Shown here piece by piece: positions 1-8,138 of a stretch of DNA of 33,201 bases. Where the stretch lies: positions 1-33,201 of the forward strand of contig JAKIUC010000051.1 in the NCBI GenBank assembly GCA_021647785.1, written 5' to 3'. The DNA is from Melioribacteraceae bacterium (GTDB taxonomy: Bacteria > Bacteroidota > Ignavibacteria > Ignavibacteriales > Melioribacteraceae). A program made the position numbers and the translations under genes. The notes below the pieces were generated by a model. It was not told the origin of the DNA and did no database searches. It saw only the letters and a program-made list of their open reading frames with translations. Within the stretch, counting starts at the first letter, position 1. Each line of letters starts with the position of its first letter.

Positions 1-125
1 ACAAATGTTGTTGCTCGTTTTTTGTTTAACACTTTTTGTAAAAGAGTAGTTACACCTTCAATAAGTTCGGCTTTTTGTTTAGATGTTACATTTTCTTGGG
101 TTATTTTAATATTAACGTAGGGCAT
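1..125 (-). CDS. 4-oxalocrotonate tautomerase family protein, partial
   Basis: The reading frame starts at an ATG (complement of 123-125) and runs off the left edge, so only the first 41 residues are visible. It begins MPYVNIKIT, with a proline right after the initiator Met. In the 4-oxalocrotonate tautomerase family this Pro becomes the N-terminal catalytic base after Met removal. A TSKQKAELIEGVT segment follows, matching the first helix of these 60-80 residue enzymes. The family interconverts enol and keto forms of small unsaturated acids; the substrate here cannot be told. It lies 2 bases downstream of the DUF2798 gene on the same strand, so it is probably the last gene of a three-gene operon. 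Confidence 0.85.
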   Translation of the reverse strand, partial: MPYVNIKITQENVTSKQKAELIEGVTTLLQKVLNKKRATTF

Positions 126-127
126 AA

Positions 128-331
128 TTAATTTTTTATTTTTTTTCTGATGATTGGTGGTAAAAATAATAAAGATGGTACAGCCAATAAATATGCAATA
201 AACCAACTACGCAACCATAAAATCATAAAATTACTATTAAACCCAGCATTGATTACAACCAATATGAAACTGATGTAGCTTGTTACAATGAATGCCATTG
301 TAAAAGCAAATTTTAAATTCGGCTTATTCAT
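128..331 (-). CDS. DUF2798 family small membrane protein
   Basis: A 67-residue protein with two hydrophobic helices (roughly residues 7-28 and 39-58) and a basic C-terminus (IIRKKIKN). The pattern of an N-terminal helix, a short NAGF linker, then a LWLRSWFIAYLLAVPSL helix, matches the DUF2798 family, whose function is not known. Its ATG overlaps the stop codon of the upstream YCII-like gene by one base (TAATG), so the two are very likely translationally coupled. Cytoplasmic-membrane location is inferred from the helices. Confidence 0.75.
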   Translation of the reverse strand: MNKPNLKFAFTMAFIVTSYISFILVVINAGFNSNFMILWLRSWFIAYLLAVPSLLFLPPIIRKKIKN

Positions 332-699
332 TATTGTTCTTTTCTGAAATAGATATTGATTGGTTTAAGCCTTGCACTCATCATTCCTTTTTTAATAGAT
401 GGGTCGTTTAGCACTATTTCTTTAGCTTGCTCATAATTATCAACTGAAAGGATTATTATACCTGTTTGATTCTCTAAAGATTGGTCAACGATTCCTGCTA
501 TTTCTATCTTACCATTTTTTGTAAGACTGTCTAAATAGACTATATGCTCTTGTTGGATGTTTTTTTCTTTTTCGCTCCAATTTATGGAGTTTCTAAATTG
601 TTCAAAAAGAGTGATTTCATATATAAATGTTTTTTGTTTCTGTGCCATAATGTTTGTAGTTATAAATAGTAAAATGATTGCTGTTAATATTGATTTCAT
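331..699 (-). CDS. Secreted YCII-related protein
   Basis: A 122-residue protein with an N-terminal signal peptide (MKSILTAIILLFITTNIMA, cleavage after MA) followed by a single domain. The body, about residues 26-118, has the YciI/YCII layout: an N-terminal beta strand, a helix ending near QQEHIVYLDSLTKNGKI, a strand with IIILSVDNYEQAKEIVLNDPS, and a final strand. The DNYEQA..VLNDP segment is typical of YCII domains. YCII proteins are usually small cytoplasmic proteins of uncertain enzymatic role, so the signal peptide is a small departure, although exported versions occur in Bacteroidota-like genomes. The start ATG has AGGAAA a few bases upstream. First gene of the minus-strand trio. Confidence 0.7.
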   Translation of the reverse strand: MKSILTAIILLFITTNIMAQKQKTFIYEITLFEQFRNSINWSEKEKNIQQEHIVYLDSLTKNGKIEIAGIVDQSLENQTGIIILSVDNYEQAKEIVLNDPSIKKGMMSARLKPINIYFRKEQ

Positions 700-711
700 A
701 AGTTTCCTGTA

Positions 712-915
712 TTGTTTTATTTTTTAACAATTTCTTTTGCCTTTATTTTTTCCCTGCTTGTAATTGCGGTACTGTATATTATTATTTATATTGATTATCA
801 GCATTTTTTTATAGAAAATTCAATGCTTTTGTTATTATTGTTTTTTACTTTTTTTAGTATTTTATTTTTTCAATCAGTAGGCGGGTTTCCCATTGTATTA
901 GAACTATACTTGCGG
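712..915. other. AT-rich gap with no supported gene
   Basis: About 200 very T-rich bases on the plus strand between the YCII-like gene and the end of the broken Lon-like gene. A plus-strand frame opening with TTG at 712 is continuous to 1005, but it is almost all Phe, Leu and Ile and then runs antisense through the Lon fragment, so I do not call it a gene. The missing 3' part of the Lon-like gene should have been here; no trace of its protease domain is visible in the minus frames I read. Confidence 0.4.
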
Positions 916-1623
916 TTAAAGGTTGCACTTGTTGCCTTTATATTTTTTTGTAATCTTTTCAACTCTTTTTTTAGTTATTACTTTTTCAGTTACCAATTCA
1001 TTTAATGATTGAATTGGGAAAGCTTTTTCACCAACAATAGCAAATATTTCTGGATGAACTGTTTCTCCTTCCTGAACTTGGGCAAGGGTTAAACTATCCT
1101 TTGTTAATTTTTCTTCGAAAGTACCCATTAACTTCGATTGAACAGCATGATATTTTGTAATAATTTTTTCTTTATTTTTCGAAAAAGGCTCTGACTCAAA
1201 TGTTTTAGCAACTTGAGTCTTTATAAACTCAATGCTTCTTAACATATCTTTCTTAAATTTAATAGCTTTCCCAGCTTTAAACTTTAAGAGAATGGGTTGG
1301 TCTTCATCTTCAAAATTATTTACGTATGCGTAATCGTTCATTAAAGAACATTCTGGTTGAAGCGTCTCGAGCATTTTCTTAACAGTAGTAAACTTTCCCG
1401 TTCCAGAAAGACCTGTTATAAAAATATTATAACCTTGTTTTCGAAGTTCAACACCAAGCCTGAGTGCTTTTATTGCCCTCTCTTGACCAATAATTGATAA
1501 AATGGGTTTTGCAATATTTGCCAAATCACCATTTGTAATATCAGGATTAAATATATATTTCAAATCTTCTGGAATTAACTTTTTGTATCTGGAAGGTCTC
1601 AACAATGCCACAGTATGCTCCAA
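916..1623 (-). pseudogene. Lon-like protease (LonB/COG1067 type), truncated after the N-terminal AAA region
   Basis: The 235-residue frame matches the start of the Lon-like proteases with an AAA_32-type domain. It has an N-terminal LIPEDLKYIFNP segment, then IIGQERAIKALRLGVEL, then YNIFITGLSGTGKFTT holding the Walker A P-loop (normally GxxGTGRT/KT; Phe after Lys is unusual). A helical stretch containing FPIQSLNELVTEK follows. Intact members are about 800 residues with a C-terminal S16 Ser-Lys protease domain; here the frame stops and that part is absent, so it cannot be a working protease. The start may be TTG at 1623, or GTG at 1611 with GGAG six bases upstream. It sits next to an insertion-sequence remnant, which fits decay at a rearranged site. 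Confidence 0.75.
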
Positions 1624-1686
1624 TTATTAGAAAACATCTACATTGCAAAGATAATGTTATTTGTAGTCTTATTAAAATTGAATCTG

Positions 1687-1709
1687 TTATAACTCATTAA
1701 AAATGTCAT
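1687..1709. repeat. Terminal inverted repeat of the IS remnant, left copy
   Basis: Begins TTATAACTC and ends AAATGTCAT. It pairs with the reverse complement of 2218-2240 at 21 of 23 positions; the differences are A/T at the tenth base and A/G at the fourteenth. Confidence 0.8.
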
Positions 1710-1786
1710 GTTAATTTTAATAAAATAGTAGCACTAATTGAGAATTTGGGTGAACCGTCCTGAAAAAGGTTGCTCTCTTTATTCCT

Positions 1787-2199
1787 TCATTCATATCTTG
1801 CTTTCCCAATTTTCATTTTCTTCCAAGAATGGTCTTTCTTTGGCTTTGTTACAACTCTTGCTCTTTTAGGCTTTTCATTTATTGGTTTATGTTCTAACTC
1901 TTTTTCTATAAATTCATCTTTTTCATTGCTCGACTAAACTCCGTCTGTTTTTCTCTCTCATAATAAACAGCGTGTCTATCGACATATATCGAACGTGGAA
2001 TACCTATCTCTTTGACATAGTCTTGTAATTCTATAAACACACTCTACGTTGATTCTGCTGCTACCTTTATCGTTATTTTTCTAGCCATTACTTCTTCTAA
2101 CAATTTAACTCTGTCATGTTCTTTCAAACTCATCAGTAAATCCTTTCTCATACTAGTATCCTTTTTTTTTGGAATACTAATATGTCTTTTTACTGACAT
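1787..2199 (-). pseudogene. Transposase remnant in three pieces
   Basis: Three minus-strand fragments follow one another in the order of a DDE transposase. 2044-2199 gives 51 residues starting MSVKRHIS and including MSLKEHDRVKLLEEV, the typical start of the N-terminal helix-turn-helix region. About 1906-2040 gives a core piece with GIPRSIYVDRHAVYYEREK and TEFSRAMKK, which resembles the DDE-core segment of ISNCY-type transposases around the second acidic residue. 1787 to about 1925, in another frame, gives the C-terminus with KPKKDHSWKKMKIGK, like the DHPWR ending of that family. The breaks near 2040 and 1915 look like deletions or frameshifts. No functional protein is possible. Confidence 0.65.
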
Positions 2200-2217
2200 T
2201 TCTATCGAGTCCTATCT

Positions 2218-2240
2218 ATGACATTTCTAAAGAGTTATAA
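2218..2240. repeat. Terminal inverted repeat of the IS remnant, right copy
   Basis: Begins ATGACATTTC and ends GAGTTATAA. It is the inverted partner of 1687-1709 and marks the outer boundary of the element, just upstream of the regulator gene, so the IS end may overlap that gene's promoter region. Confidence 0.8.
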
Positions 2241-2405
2241 TAAATCCCAAGAAAATTGATTAATTCTCTTGACATTTCAAAAAAAAATGATTATAATAGA
2301 AATGTAGTAAAACAAACATTTTTTAATGAAAGATGTAGTAAACAGTACAAAATAATTTTAAGGTATTATAATAAAAATTTACACTCATTCGAAAGGCAAA
2401 TAATT

Positions 2406-3215
2406 ATGGCTGGAAAACAGAATAGTCCAATAACTTTAATCAACAATCTATACGCCTCTTTAAGTAAATCAGAAAAGAAGGTTGCTGAATATATTCAAGA
2501 ACATATGGATGAGGCTGTACTTTTGTCTTTGCAAGGTGTTGCAAAAAAGTGTAAAACAAGTGATCCTACTGTTCTTCGGTTTTGTCGTTCATTAGGATAT
2601 CATGGTTTTTCAGACTTTAAGGTATCATTAGTACCAGAACTACTACGTAATGGGAAAACGGTATATACGGATTTAAATAGTAGTGACGAACCTAAAAGTA
2701 TAAAAGATGTGTTTAAAAAGAATTTAAGTATTCAAACAGATTCAACTCTTGATAATATAGATATAAAAGAGCTAAGTAAAGTTTCACGTAAAATCTTTTC
2801 AGCAAATAGAGTAGTTGTTATTGGTTTGGGGGGGTCTGCTGGAGTTGCTCAAATATTTTGTGATTCACTTGGTAGTCTTGGAATATTTAGTGCATATTTT
2901 AATGATCGTTCAATAATTCAACATATTGCTACAATTATAAAACCTAAAGATATTCTAATTGGTATCTCTCACTCTGGAGAAACAGAGGAGGTTGTCGCAG
3001 CAATAAGAAAGGCAAAAGATATTGGAGCAACAACTGTAGGAATATCAAATTCTGTACATTCAAGTTTTGCTGATATAGCGCAAATCCCTCTAATAACAGG
3101 AGTTCCTACAAACTTAATGGGAAGTTATTCTTGTCAAGCTAGAATATCCCAGTTAGTCATTTTGGAACTAATCCTCAGTGAAATCGCAAAATTGTTTAAA
3201 AAGAAAAACTCCTAA
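2406..3215 (+). CDS. MurR/RpiR family transcriptional regulator (HTH + SIS)
   Basis: A 269-residue protein from the ATG at 2406. The frame is open from 2256, but the preceding 50 codons are not conserved-looking and the family's N-terminal helix begins right after MAGKQNSPITLIN. An HTH_6 domain covers about residues 1-80, with SKSEKKVAEYI and the recognition region KTSDPTVLRFCRSLGYHGFSD. A SIS phosphosugar-binding domain starts near residue 136 (VVVIGLGGSAG) and carries the SHSGET loop at 188-193. RpiR proteins sense phosphorylated sugars or polyols and repress or activate nearby catabolic genes. The neighbouring genes are for glycerol phosphate, so glycerol-3-phosphate is a plausible effector, but that is inference. 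It stands as the first gene before the secreted-protein gene, with 115 bases between. Confidence 0.93.
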   Translation: MAGKQNSPITLINNLYASLSKSEKKVAEYIQEHMDEAVLLSLQGVAKKCKTSDPTVLRFCRSLGYHGFSDFKVSLVPELLRNGKTVYTDLNSSDEPKSIKDVFKKNLSIQTDSTLDNIDIKELSKVSRKIFSANRVVVIGLGGSAGVAQIFCDSLGSLGIFSAYFNDRSIIQHIATIIKPKDILIGISHSGETEEVVAAIRKAKDIGATTVGISNSVHSSFADIAQIPLITGVPTNLMGSYSCQARISQLVILELILSEIAKLFKKKNS

Positions 3216-3267
3216 GATGAATTTTAATAAACAATAAATAATATTAAACTAAAAATATTTTCCATAT

Positions 3268-3277
3268 AAGGAGGTAA
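3268..3277 (+). promoter_or_regulatory. Near-perfect Shine-Dalgarno sequence with no gene behind it
   Basis: AAGGAGGTAA lies 54 bases before the next gene's ATG at 3331. It is too far away to serve that start, which has its own AAGGAAAA at 3319-3326. No ATG, GTG or TTG with an open frame follows at the normal distance. It may be chance, a ribosome standby site in the 5' leader, or the relic of a lost small gene. Confidence 0.3.
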
Positions 3278-3330
3278 TAAGGGAAATAATAACTAACAAT
3301 ATTTAACAATTATATTTTAAGGAAAATAAG

Positions 3331-5094
3331 ATGATGAAAATTAAAAAATTACTTTTTATTCTAGCATTAGTATTACTTAGTATAACTAATATTCAAGCAA
3401 ATGTGTTTGCATCAGCCGTTGAAATATCTTACAGCGGATCATTTCCTGCAACAATTTCATATAGTCTAAATCAAAATGCAACTTCTGTTGTTATTAATAT
3501 TAAAGATGCCTCGGGAGCTATAGTCAAAGTAATTAACATAGCTGGTGGTGTGAATGGTGCATTATTGGGTTTCAATGATGTAGATTGGGATGGAACATTA
3601 GATGCTGGTGGCAGTGCAACTAGTGGTGTTTATTCAGTAGAAATTGAAGCTAATGATAATGTGGGAACAGATCCTTATACAAATATTGCTTATGAGACAA
3701 ATCCGGATAGCTGGTATTGGAGTGGTAGTGGTGTAGCAGCTAATACACGTCAAGCAAGTCCATATTTTGGAATGACCTATATATCAGAAAGAACCGGTAA
3801 GTTAGGTCACGACAATGGCTCAAAACCTAGAGGTATCTATATCCATGATTCTCATGGCCGTTATTTTGGTCAATCACAAGCATCGGCATATGCATCAGGT
3901 AATAATGAAGTTGTTAACTGGGATGATTTAGCAGGATACGAAGGCTCACCATGGGGCATTACAGTTGGTCCTGATGATAGAACTTATGCTTTTGTTTTAT
4001 CGAGCAATGGTAAAACCAGTAGAGATGGTGGATTAGTAGTTGGAGATGCTTTGTTTTCAGCTGGTAGTATATCAACAATTTTACCTTTTACCGGCGATCC
4101 TATATCTGATGCGTTAGTTGTTGGGTTAGGTGCAGATAGAGTTCTTTATACTGTTGAGCAAACAAGTGAAAGAACTGGTTCTGATAATGATTCAGCTGAT
4201 GATGGTGATGGTTTTGATGCAGCTCATATTATGAAGTATTCTATTGGTGAATCTGATGGTGATGCTTCCGGTACTGGTGTAGAAGTAATACCTACTTCAA
4301 CTCTAAGCCATCCTTTTAGAATAGAGATGGATTCCGAAGGTTTTCTTTATGTAGTACAAACAGCGTATGATTCTCTTGCTAGGGCAAATAATATTTATGC
4401 TTTAAGTAAGTGGGATATTTCCGGTGCTACACCCACTGAAGTATGGCATATCGGTTTAAATGATGCTCCGGATCATGCTGATTCTGCTGCAAATGCAAAT
4501 AATGCAAGAGCAATAAATTTTAATGGTTTAGCCATTGATGAAGCGAATGGGCGTGTTTGGACTACACGTAAAAACAATAGTAAAGCGCACAACATTATGG
4601 CATATAGCATGTCGGATGGTACTTTAGGAGATAGTTTTGGTGATGGCGGCTGGAGTATTAGAGATGTAAATGTGGATGCAGCCGGTAATGTACTTATCAT
4701 TAGTAGTTCTTATGAGAAATTTAGAATATTTTCACCTACAGGGGCTAATAGTTATACTACAGTTAGTCCGTCAAAAATTGATGTTGATAATGGTGTTGTA
4801 GGTGTTGAAGAAATTTCTTCTGAAATACCAAAGGAGTATGCTTTAGGACAAAATTATCCAAATCCATTTAATCCAACAACATTGATTAACTTTTCATTAC
4901 CAGAAAGTGGATTAGTAACATTAAAAGTATTTAATATTCTTGGACAAGAAGTTGCAGAACTAGTAAATGATGTAAAAGCAGCCGGAAGTTATAAAGTATC
5001 TTTTGATGCTTCTGGTTTAACAACTGGATTATATGTTTATAAAATTCAAGCTAACAATTATACAGCAACAAAGAAGATGATGTTAGTTAAATAG
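3331..5094 (+). CDS. Secreted propeller-like protein with T9SS C-terminal sorting domain
   Basis: 587 residues. An N-terminal signal peptide (hydrophobic LLFILALVLLSI, probable cleavage near residue 24 or at FASA) is followed by a FlgD-like Ig domain at about 27-105. That domain holds the pattern VDWDGTLDAGGSATSGVYSV. Residues about 120-485 contain repeated strands with a SPWGITVGPDDRTYAFVL / FRIEMDSEGFLYVVQ / FNGLAIDEANGRVWTTR / IRDVNVDAAGNVLIIS rhythm, as in NHL/SMP-30-type beta-propellers. The last ~85 residues are a T9SS sorting domain with QNYPNPFNPTTLINFSLP, NILGQEV and GLYVYKIQ, ending in KMMLVK. It should be exported and either anchored on or released from the cell surface. The function of the propeller is unknown. 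Followed directly by its own terminator, so it is probably expressed apart from the downstream receptor block. Confidence 0.88.
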   Translation: MMKIKKLLFILALVLLSITNIQANVFASAVEISYSGSFPATISYSLNQNATSVVINIKDASGAIVKVINIAGGVNGALLGFNDVDWDGTLDAGGSATSGVYSVEIEANDNVGTDPYTNIAYETNPDSWYWSGSGVAANTRQASPYFGMTYISERTGKLGHDNGSKPRGIYIHDSHGRYFGQSQASAYASGNNEVVNWDDLAGYEGSPWGITVGPDDRTYAFVLSSNGKTSRDGGLVVGDALFSAGSISTILPFTGDPISDALVVGLGADRVLYTVEQTSERTGSDNDSADDGDGFDAAHIMKYSIGESDGDASGTGVEVIPTSTLSHPFRIEMDSEGFLYVVQTAYDSLARANNIYALSKWDISGATPTEVWHIGLNDAPDHADSAANANNARAINFNGLAIDEANGRVWTTRKNNSKAHNIMAYSMSDGTLGDSFGDGGWSIRDVNVDAAGNVLIISSSYEKFRIFSPTGANSYTTVSPSKIDVDNGVVGVEEISSEIPKEYALGQNYPNPFNPTTLINFSLPESGLVTLKVFNILGQEVAELVNDVKAAGSYKVSFDASGLTTGLYVYKIQANNYTATKKMMLVK

Positions 5095-5106
5095 ATCTAA
5101 AATTAT

Positions 5107-5140
5107 AAAAGGCGGGAATTAAGTTTTCCGCCTTTTTTTT
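5107..5140 (+). terminator. Rho-independent terminator after the T9SS protein gene
   Basis: A stem of AAAAGGCGG with CCGCCTTTT (9 bp, extended by weaker pairs) around a short loop is followed by a run of eight T. It lies 13 bases after the stop codon at 5094, a textbook intrinsic terminator. Confidence 0.92.
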
Positions 5141-5200
5141 CTTTTCAGTTGCAATTGTATTATACATCAAGAATTTAGTTTTAGAATAATTTAATAGTTG

Positions 5201-8065
5201 ATGGATGTAATGATAAAAATGAAAAACATATTTATACCTAAAATAATTTTTTCAGTGAAGATATTAATTTTATCTATAATGTTGTTTAGTAGCATTATAG
5301 AAGCTGGGATAACTGGTAAAATTAAAGGGCGAATCGTTGATGATAAAACCGATGAACCATTAATAGGCGTTAACGTTATGATTGATGGTACAATGCTGGG
5401 AGCAGCAACTGATATAGATGGTTTCTACATAATATTGAATGTCCCTCCGGGAAAATATAAGTTAAAGGTTTCCTATATTGGATATGCAACCTCTATAATT
5501 GAAATTAGTGTTAGTGTTGATTTAACAACAACGCAACACTTTAGATTAAAAGATGAAACAGTAGGACTTGATGTAGTTACCGTTACTGCAGAAATACCAA
5601 CTGTAACTATGGATAGAACTAACTCAATATCAAAAATAGGTGCTGACCAAATAAAAGATTTACCAGTACAAAACTTGAACGATTTGGTTCAATTACAAGC
5701 TGGTGTTGTGTTAGATACTAAAGGTGGTGTACATATTCGCGGAGGTAGATCGAGCGAAGTTGCTTATCTCGTAGATGGCGTTCCTATAAGTAATCAATTC
5801 TCTTCTGGTGGCGGTAGTTTGCTAGATCTCGAAAGTGGTAGCATTCAAGAGTTACAAGTGATAAGCGGAACATTTAATGCTGAGTATGGGCAAGCACAAT
5901 CGGGTGTTATAAATGTGGTTACAAAAGCTCCACAAGATTACTATTCTGGTTCTGCAACAGCATTTATTGGTGACAGAGTAAGTAGTAATAACGATGTGTT
6001 TTTAGGTGTTAATGAATTTCGACCTCTTAATCAGTACAATATTGAGGGGAATATTACAGGTCCAATTCCTGGCATTAATAAGCTAGGATTTTACTTTTAC
6101 GGACGTTACACAAAAGATGATGGATACTTGTACGGACAGCAATTAGCTAATCCAGAAGATGCATGGAATATAGCCGTATATGAAAATTGGTACACACGAA
6201 AATATCCAAATGATCCTGGGGTTCGCAGTTCTATTATAGAAATTCCAGATTCATTATTCACAGGAGATCGTTCGTTTGTTCCAATGAATCCAAGAGAACG
6301 GCTATTTACGAACTTCAAGCTAAACTATGCTATTACCCCAACATTTCGTATTGGGTACAACTTATTTTTGGAGAATGAAACTGGTAAAATATATAACGAT
6401 AATTATCGCTATACTCCAGACGCTCTTCAAAATGTGGAGTCAAATAGTCAGATACATATATTTAATATTAATCATACATTAAATTCAAACATGTTCTATA
6501 ATGCTAGTATTAGTATGATTAAGCGAACTGAAAAACAATACCTCTATGATGATATTATTGATTCACGCTTACAAACAGTTTCACCATCTCGAGACAGGTT
6601 CTATCTTGGCGGAACTACACAGGGTATCACAAATATTGAAACAGATTATCTATTAGCTAAAATTGATTTAACTTGGCAAGTTGATAATTACAATCTCCTC
6701 AAAATTGGTGGAAATTTTATTAAGCATAGAGTTTACTACAATAATTTAACCCCAGAGTTTTCAGACGATGCTAGATTTGGCAGTAATTTTTATCCTATTG
6801 ATCCTGATTTGTCATTTGATGAATTTTTACAACAATCTAGAGAAGCACTGTTAGTTAAACCACAATTAACTGCAACTGGTGAAACAGGCTTTAGTGATTT
6901 GAAATATGAACATAATCCTACTGAAATTGCTTTCTTTGTGCAAAATACTTTAGAGTTAGATGAGATAATAATAAACCTTGGTTTAAGGTATGATTATTTT
7001 GATCCAGATCATCAAGTATTAACTGACCCAAGAGTTAATCCGGTGGTCGGAAGTGTTAGCCTCCTTAGTGCATCTACTTTAAAGGAAGTAGAAATTCAAT
7101 CTCAATTTAGTCCAAGGGTGGGAATTGCTTTACCAATTTCAGAGAATGGGGTTGTTCATGTTGCGTACGGACATTTTTTTAAGACACCCCCGTTTGAATA
7201 TATTTATGATAATTCTGAATATAAGGTTAATGGCATTGATGGTCCAATTGTTGGGAACGCAAACTTAAAACCTCAAAAGACAATTGCTTACGAAATAGGA
7301 TTACAACAAGAAGTTTTCACTAAAGTCAGTTTGGACGTAACACTTTTTTACTCTGATTTTACAAATCTAATAGGTCTTGAAGTTATTAGACAAATTGGAA
7401 ATTTTAGTAGTTATCTTCAAAGAACTAATATAGATAACGCTACAAACCAAGGTTTTACAATTGCTGTTGAAAAACTTTATGATGGTGGTTTACTAACTGG
7501 TGGTATCGATTATACATATCAAGTCGGAAAAGGGAATGAATCTGATCCAGATAATATAGCTATAATTCAAACTGCTGGATCGGCAGGTGGATCTTTTAAA
7601 GATACACAAAAAGAGTTTATCCCTTTAGACTGGAATCAGACACATACATTGAATGCAACTTTAGCTATGAATTTTAATGGATGGACTGTTAGTTTTATTG
7701 GAAGGTTACAAAGTGGACAGCCTTATTCACCAACTCCACTTCGACTAGATGTTTTATCACAGTTTAAAAATAGTGATAACAAACCAGTACAACATAGTGT
7801 TGATATGTTTGTAAGAAAAGGATTTATTCTAGGAAATAGTAATATAAGTTTATTCTTGAGAGTTTATAATCTTTATGATGCAGCTAATGAATTAACTGTT
7901 TATTCTATTACAGGTAGAGCAATCTCTGATCATAGATACCCAGTAGCAGAAAAATTAGAAGAAGCAAGATTAGTTGGACTTTTTAATCTTCAAGATGTTG
8001 ATACACGTCAAAATTGGTTTTCTCAACCAAGAAGAGTTGAATTAGGTTTAACTTTCTCATTCTAA
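5201..8065 (+). CDS. TonB-dependent outer-membrane receptor with carboxypeptidase-regulatory N-domain
   Basis: About 954 residues from ATG 5201; the in-frame ATG at 5219 (MKNIFIPKIIF) is an equally good start and gives a more usual signal peptide. Order: signal peptide; CarboxypepD_reg-like domain at about 45-125 (GRIVDDKTDEPLIGVNV, ATDIDGFYIILNVPPGKY); plug domain at about 135-245 (IKDLPVQNLNDLVQLQAGV, IRGGRSSEVAYLVDGVPI, FNAEYGQAQSGVINVVTK); then a large beta-barrel ending in Phe (ELGLTFSF). Such receptors take up ligands across the outer membrane using TonB energy; the substrate cannot be read from sequence. It opens a four-gene block with a T9SS cargo, a PorV-like protein and a SurA-like lipoprotein, spaced 73, 35 and 36 bases apart, so the ligand may be captured by the surface cargo. 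No SusD homologue is present. Confidence 0.93.
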   Translation: MDVMIKMKNIFIPKIIFSVKILILSIMLFSSIIEAGITGKIKGRIVDDKTDEPLIGVNVMIDGTMLGAATDIDGFYIILNVPPGKYKLKVSYIGYATSIIEISVSVDLTTTQHFRLKDETVGLDVVTVTAEIPTVTMDRTNSISKIGADQIKDLPVQNLNDLVQLQAGVVLDTKGGVHIRGGRSSEVAYLVDGVPISNQFSSGGGSLLDLESGSIQELQVISGTFNAEYGQAQSGVINVVTKAPQDYYSGSATAFIGDRVSSNNDVFLGVNEFRPLNQYNIEGNITGPIPGINKLGFYFYGRYTKDDGYLYGQQLANPEDAWNIAVYENWYTRKYPNDPGVRSSIIEIPDSLFTGDRSFVPMNPRERLFTNFKLNYAITPTFRIGYNLFLENETGKIYNDNYRYTPDALQNVESNSQIHIFNINHTLNSNMFYNASISMIKRTEKQYLYDDIIDSRLQTVSPSRDRFYLGGTTQGITNIETDYLLAKIDLTWQVDNYNLLKIGGNFIKHRVYYNNLTPEFSDDARFGSNFYPIDPDLSFDEFLQQSREALLVKPQLTATGETGFSDLKYEHNPTEIAFFVQNTLELDEIIINLGLRYDYFDPDHQVLTDPRVNPVVGSVSLLSASTLKEVEIQSQFSPRVGIALPISENGVVHVAYGHFFKTPPFEYIYDNSEYKVNGIDGPIVGNANLKPQKTIAYEIGLQQEVFTKVSLDVTLFYSDFTNLIGLEVIRQIGNFSSYLQRTNIDNATNQGFTIAVEKLYDGGLLTGGIDYTYQVGKGNESDPDNIAIIQTAGSAGGSFKDTQKEFIPLDWNQTHTLNATLAMNFNGWTVSFIGRLQSGQPYSPTPLRLDVLSQFKNSDNKPVQHSVDMFVRKGFILGNSNISLFLRVYNLYDAANELTVYSITGRAISDHRYPVAEKLEEARLVGLFNLQDVDTRQNWFSQPRRVELGLTFSF

Positions 8066-8138
8066 ATTGAAATGTTAATAATTATAATTGAAATAAAAAT
8101 ATTGCCAAATGGCATGCAGAATTATTCAGGAGAATTGC

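Larger units (their letters stand above)
1687..2240 (-). mobile_element. Decayed insertion sequence (probably ISNCY/IS1202-like), both ends kept
   Basis: A 554-bp element bounded by 23-bp imperfect terminal inverted repeats (2 mismatches), carrying fragments of one transposase on the minus strand. The length is about a third of a functional element, so the middle has been lost while the ends survive. No convincing target-site duplication is seen: the flanks share only the bases AATC at slightly different offsets. The family call rests on weak matches to the start and end of ISNCY-type transposases. Confidence 0.7.

Noticed and set aside
712-1005. Plus-strand frame of 97 residues starting with TTG
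   Set aside because: Almost entirely Phe, Leu, Ile and Tyr from a T-rich tract, with no ribosome site, and its last third is antisense to the recognisable Lon-like fragment.
2256-2405. Longer N-terminus for the RpiR-type regulator
   Set aside because: The added 50 residues precede the normal start of the HTH domain, look like non-coding AT-rich DNA, and lie right behind the IS end.
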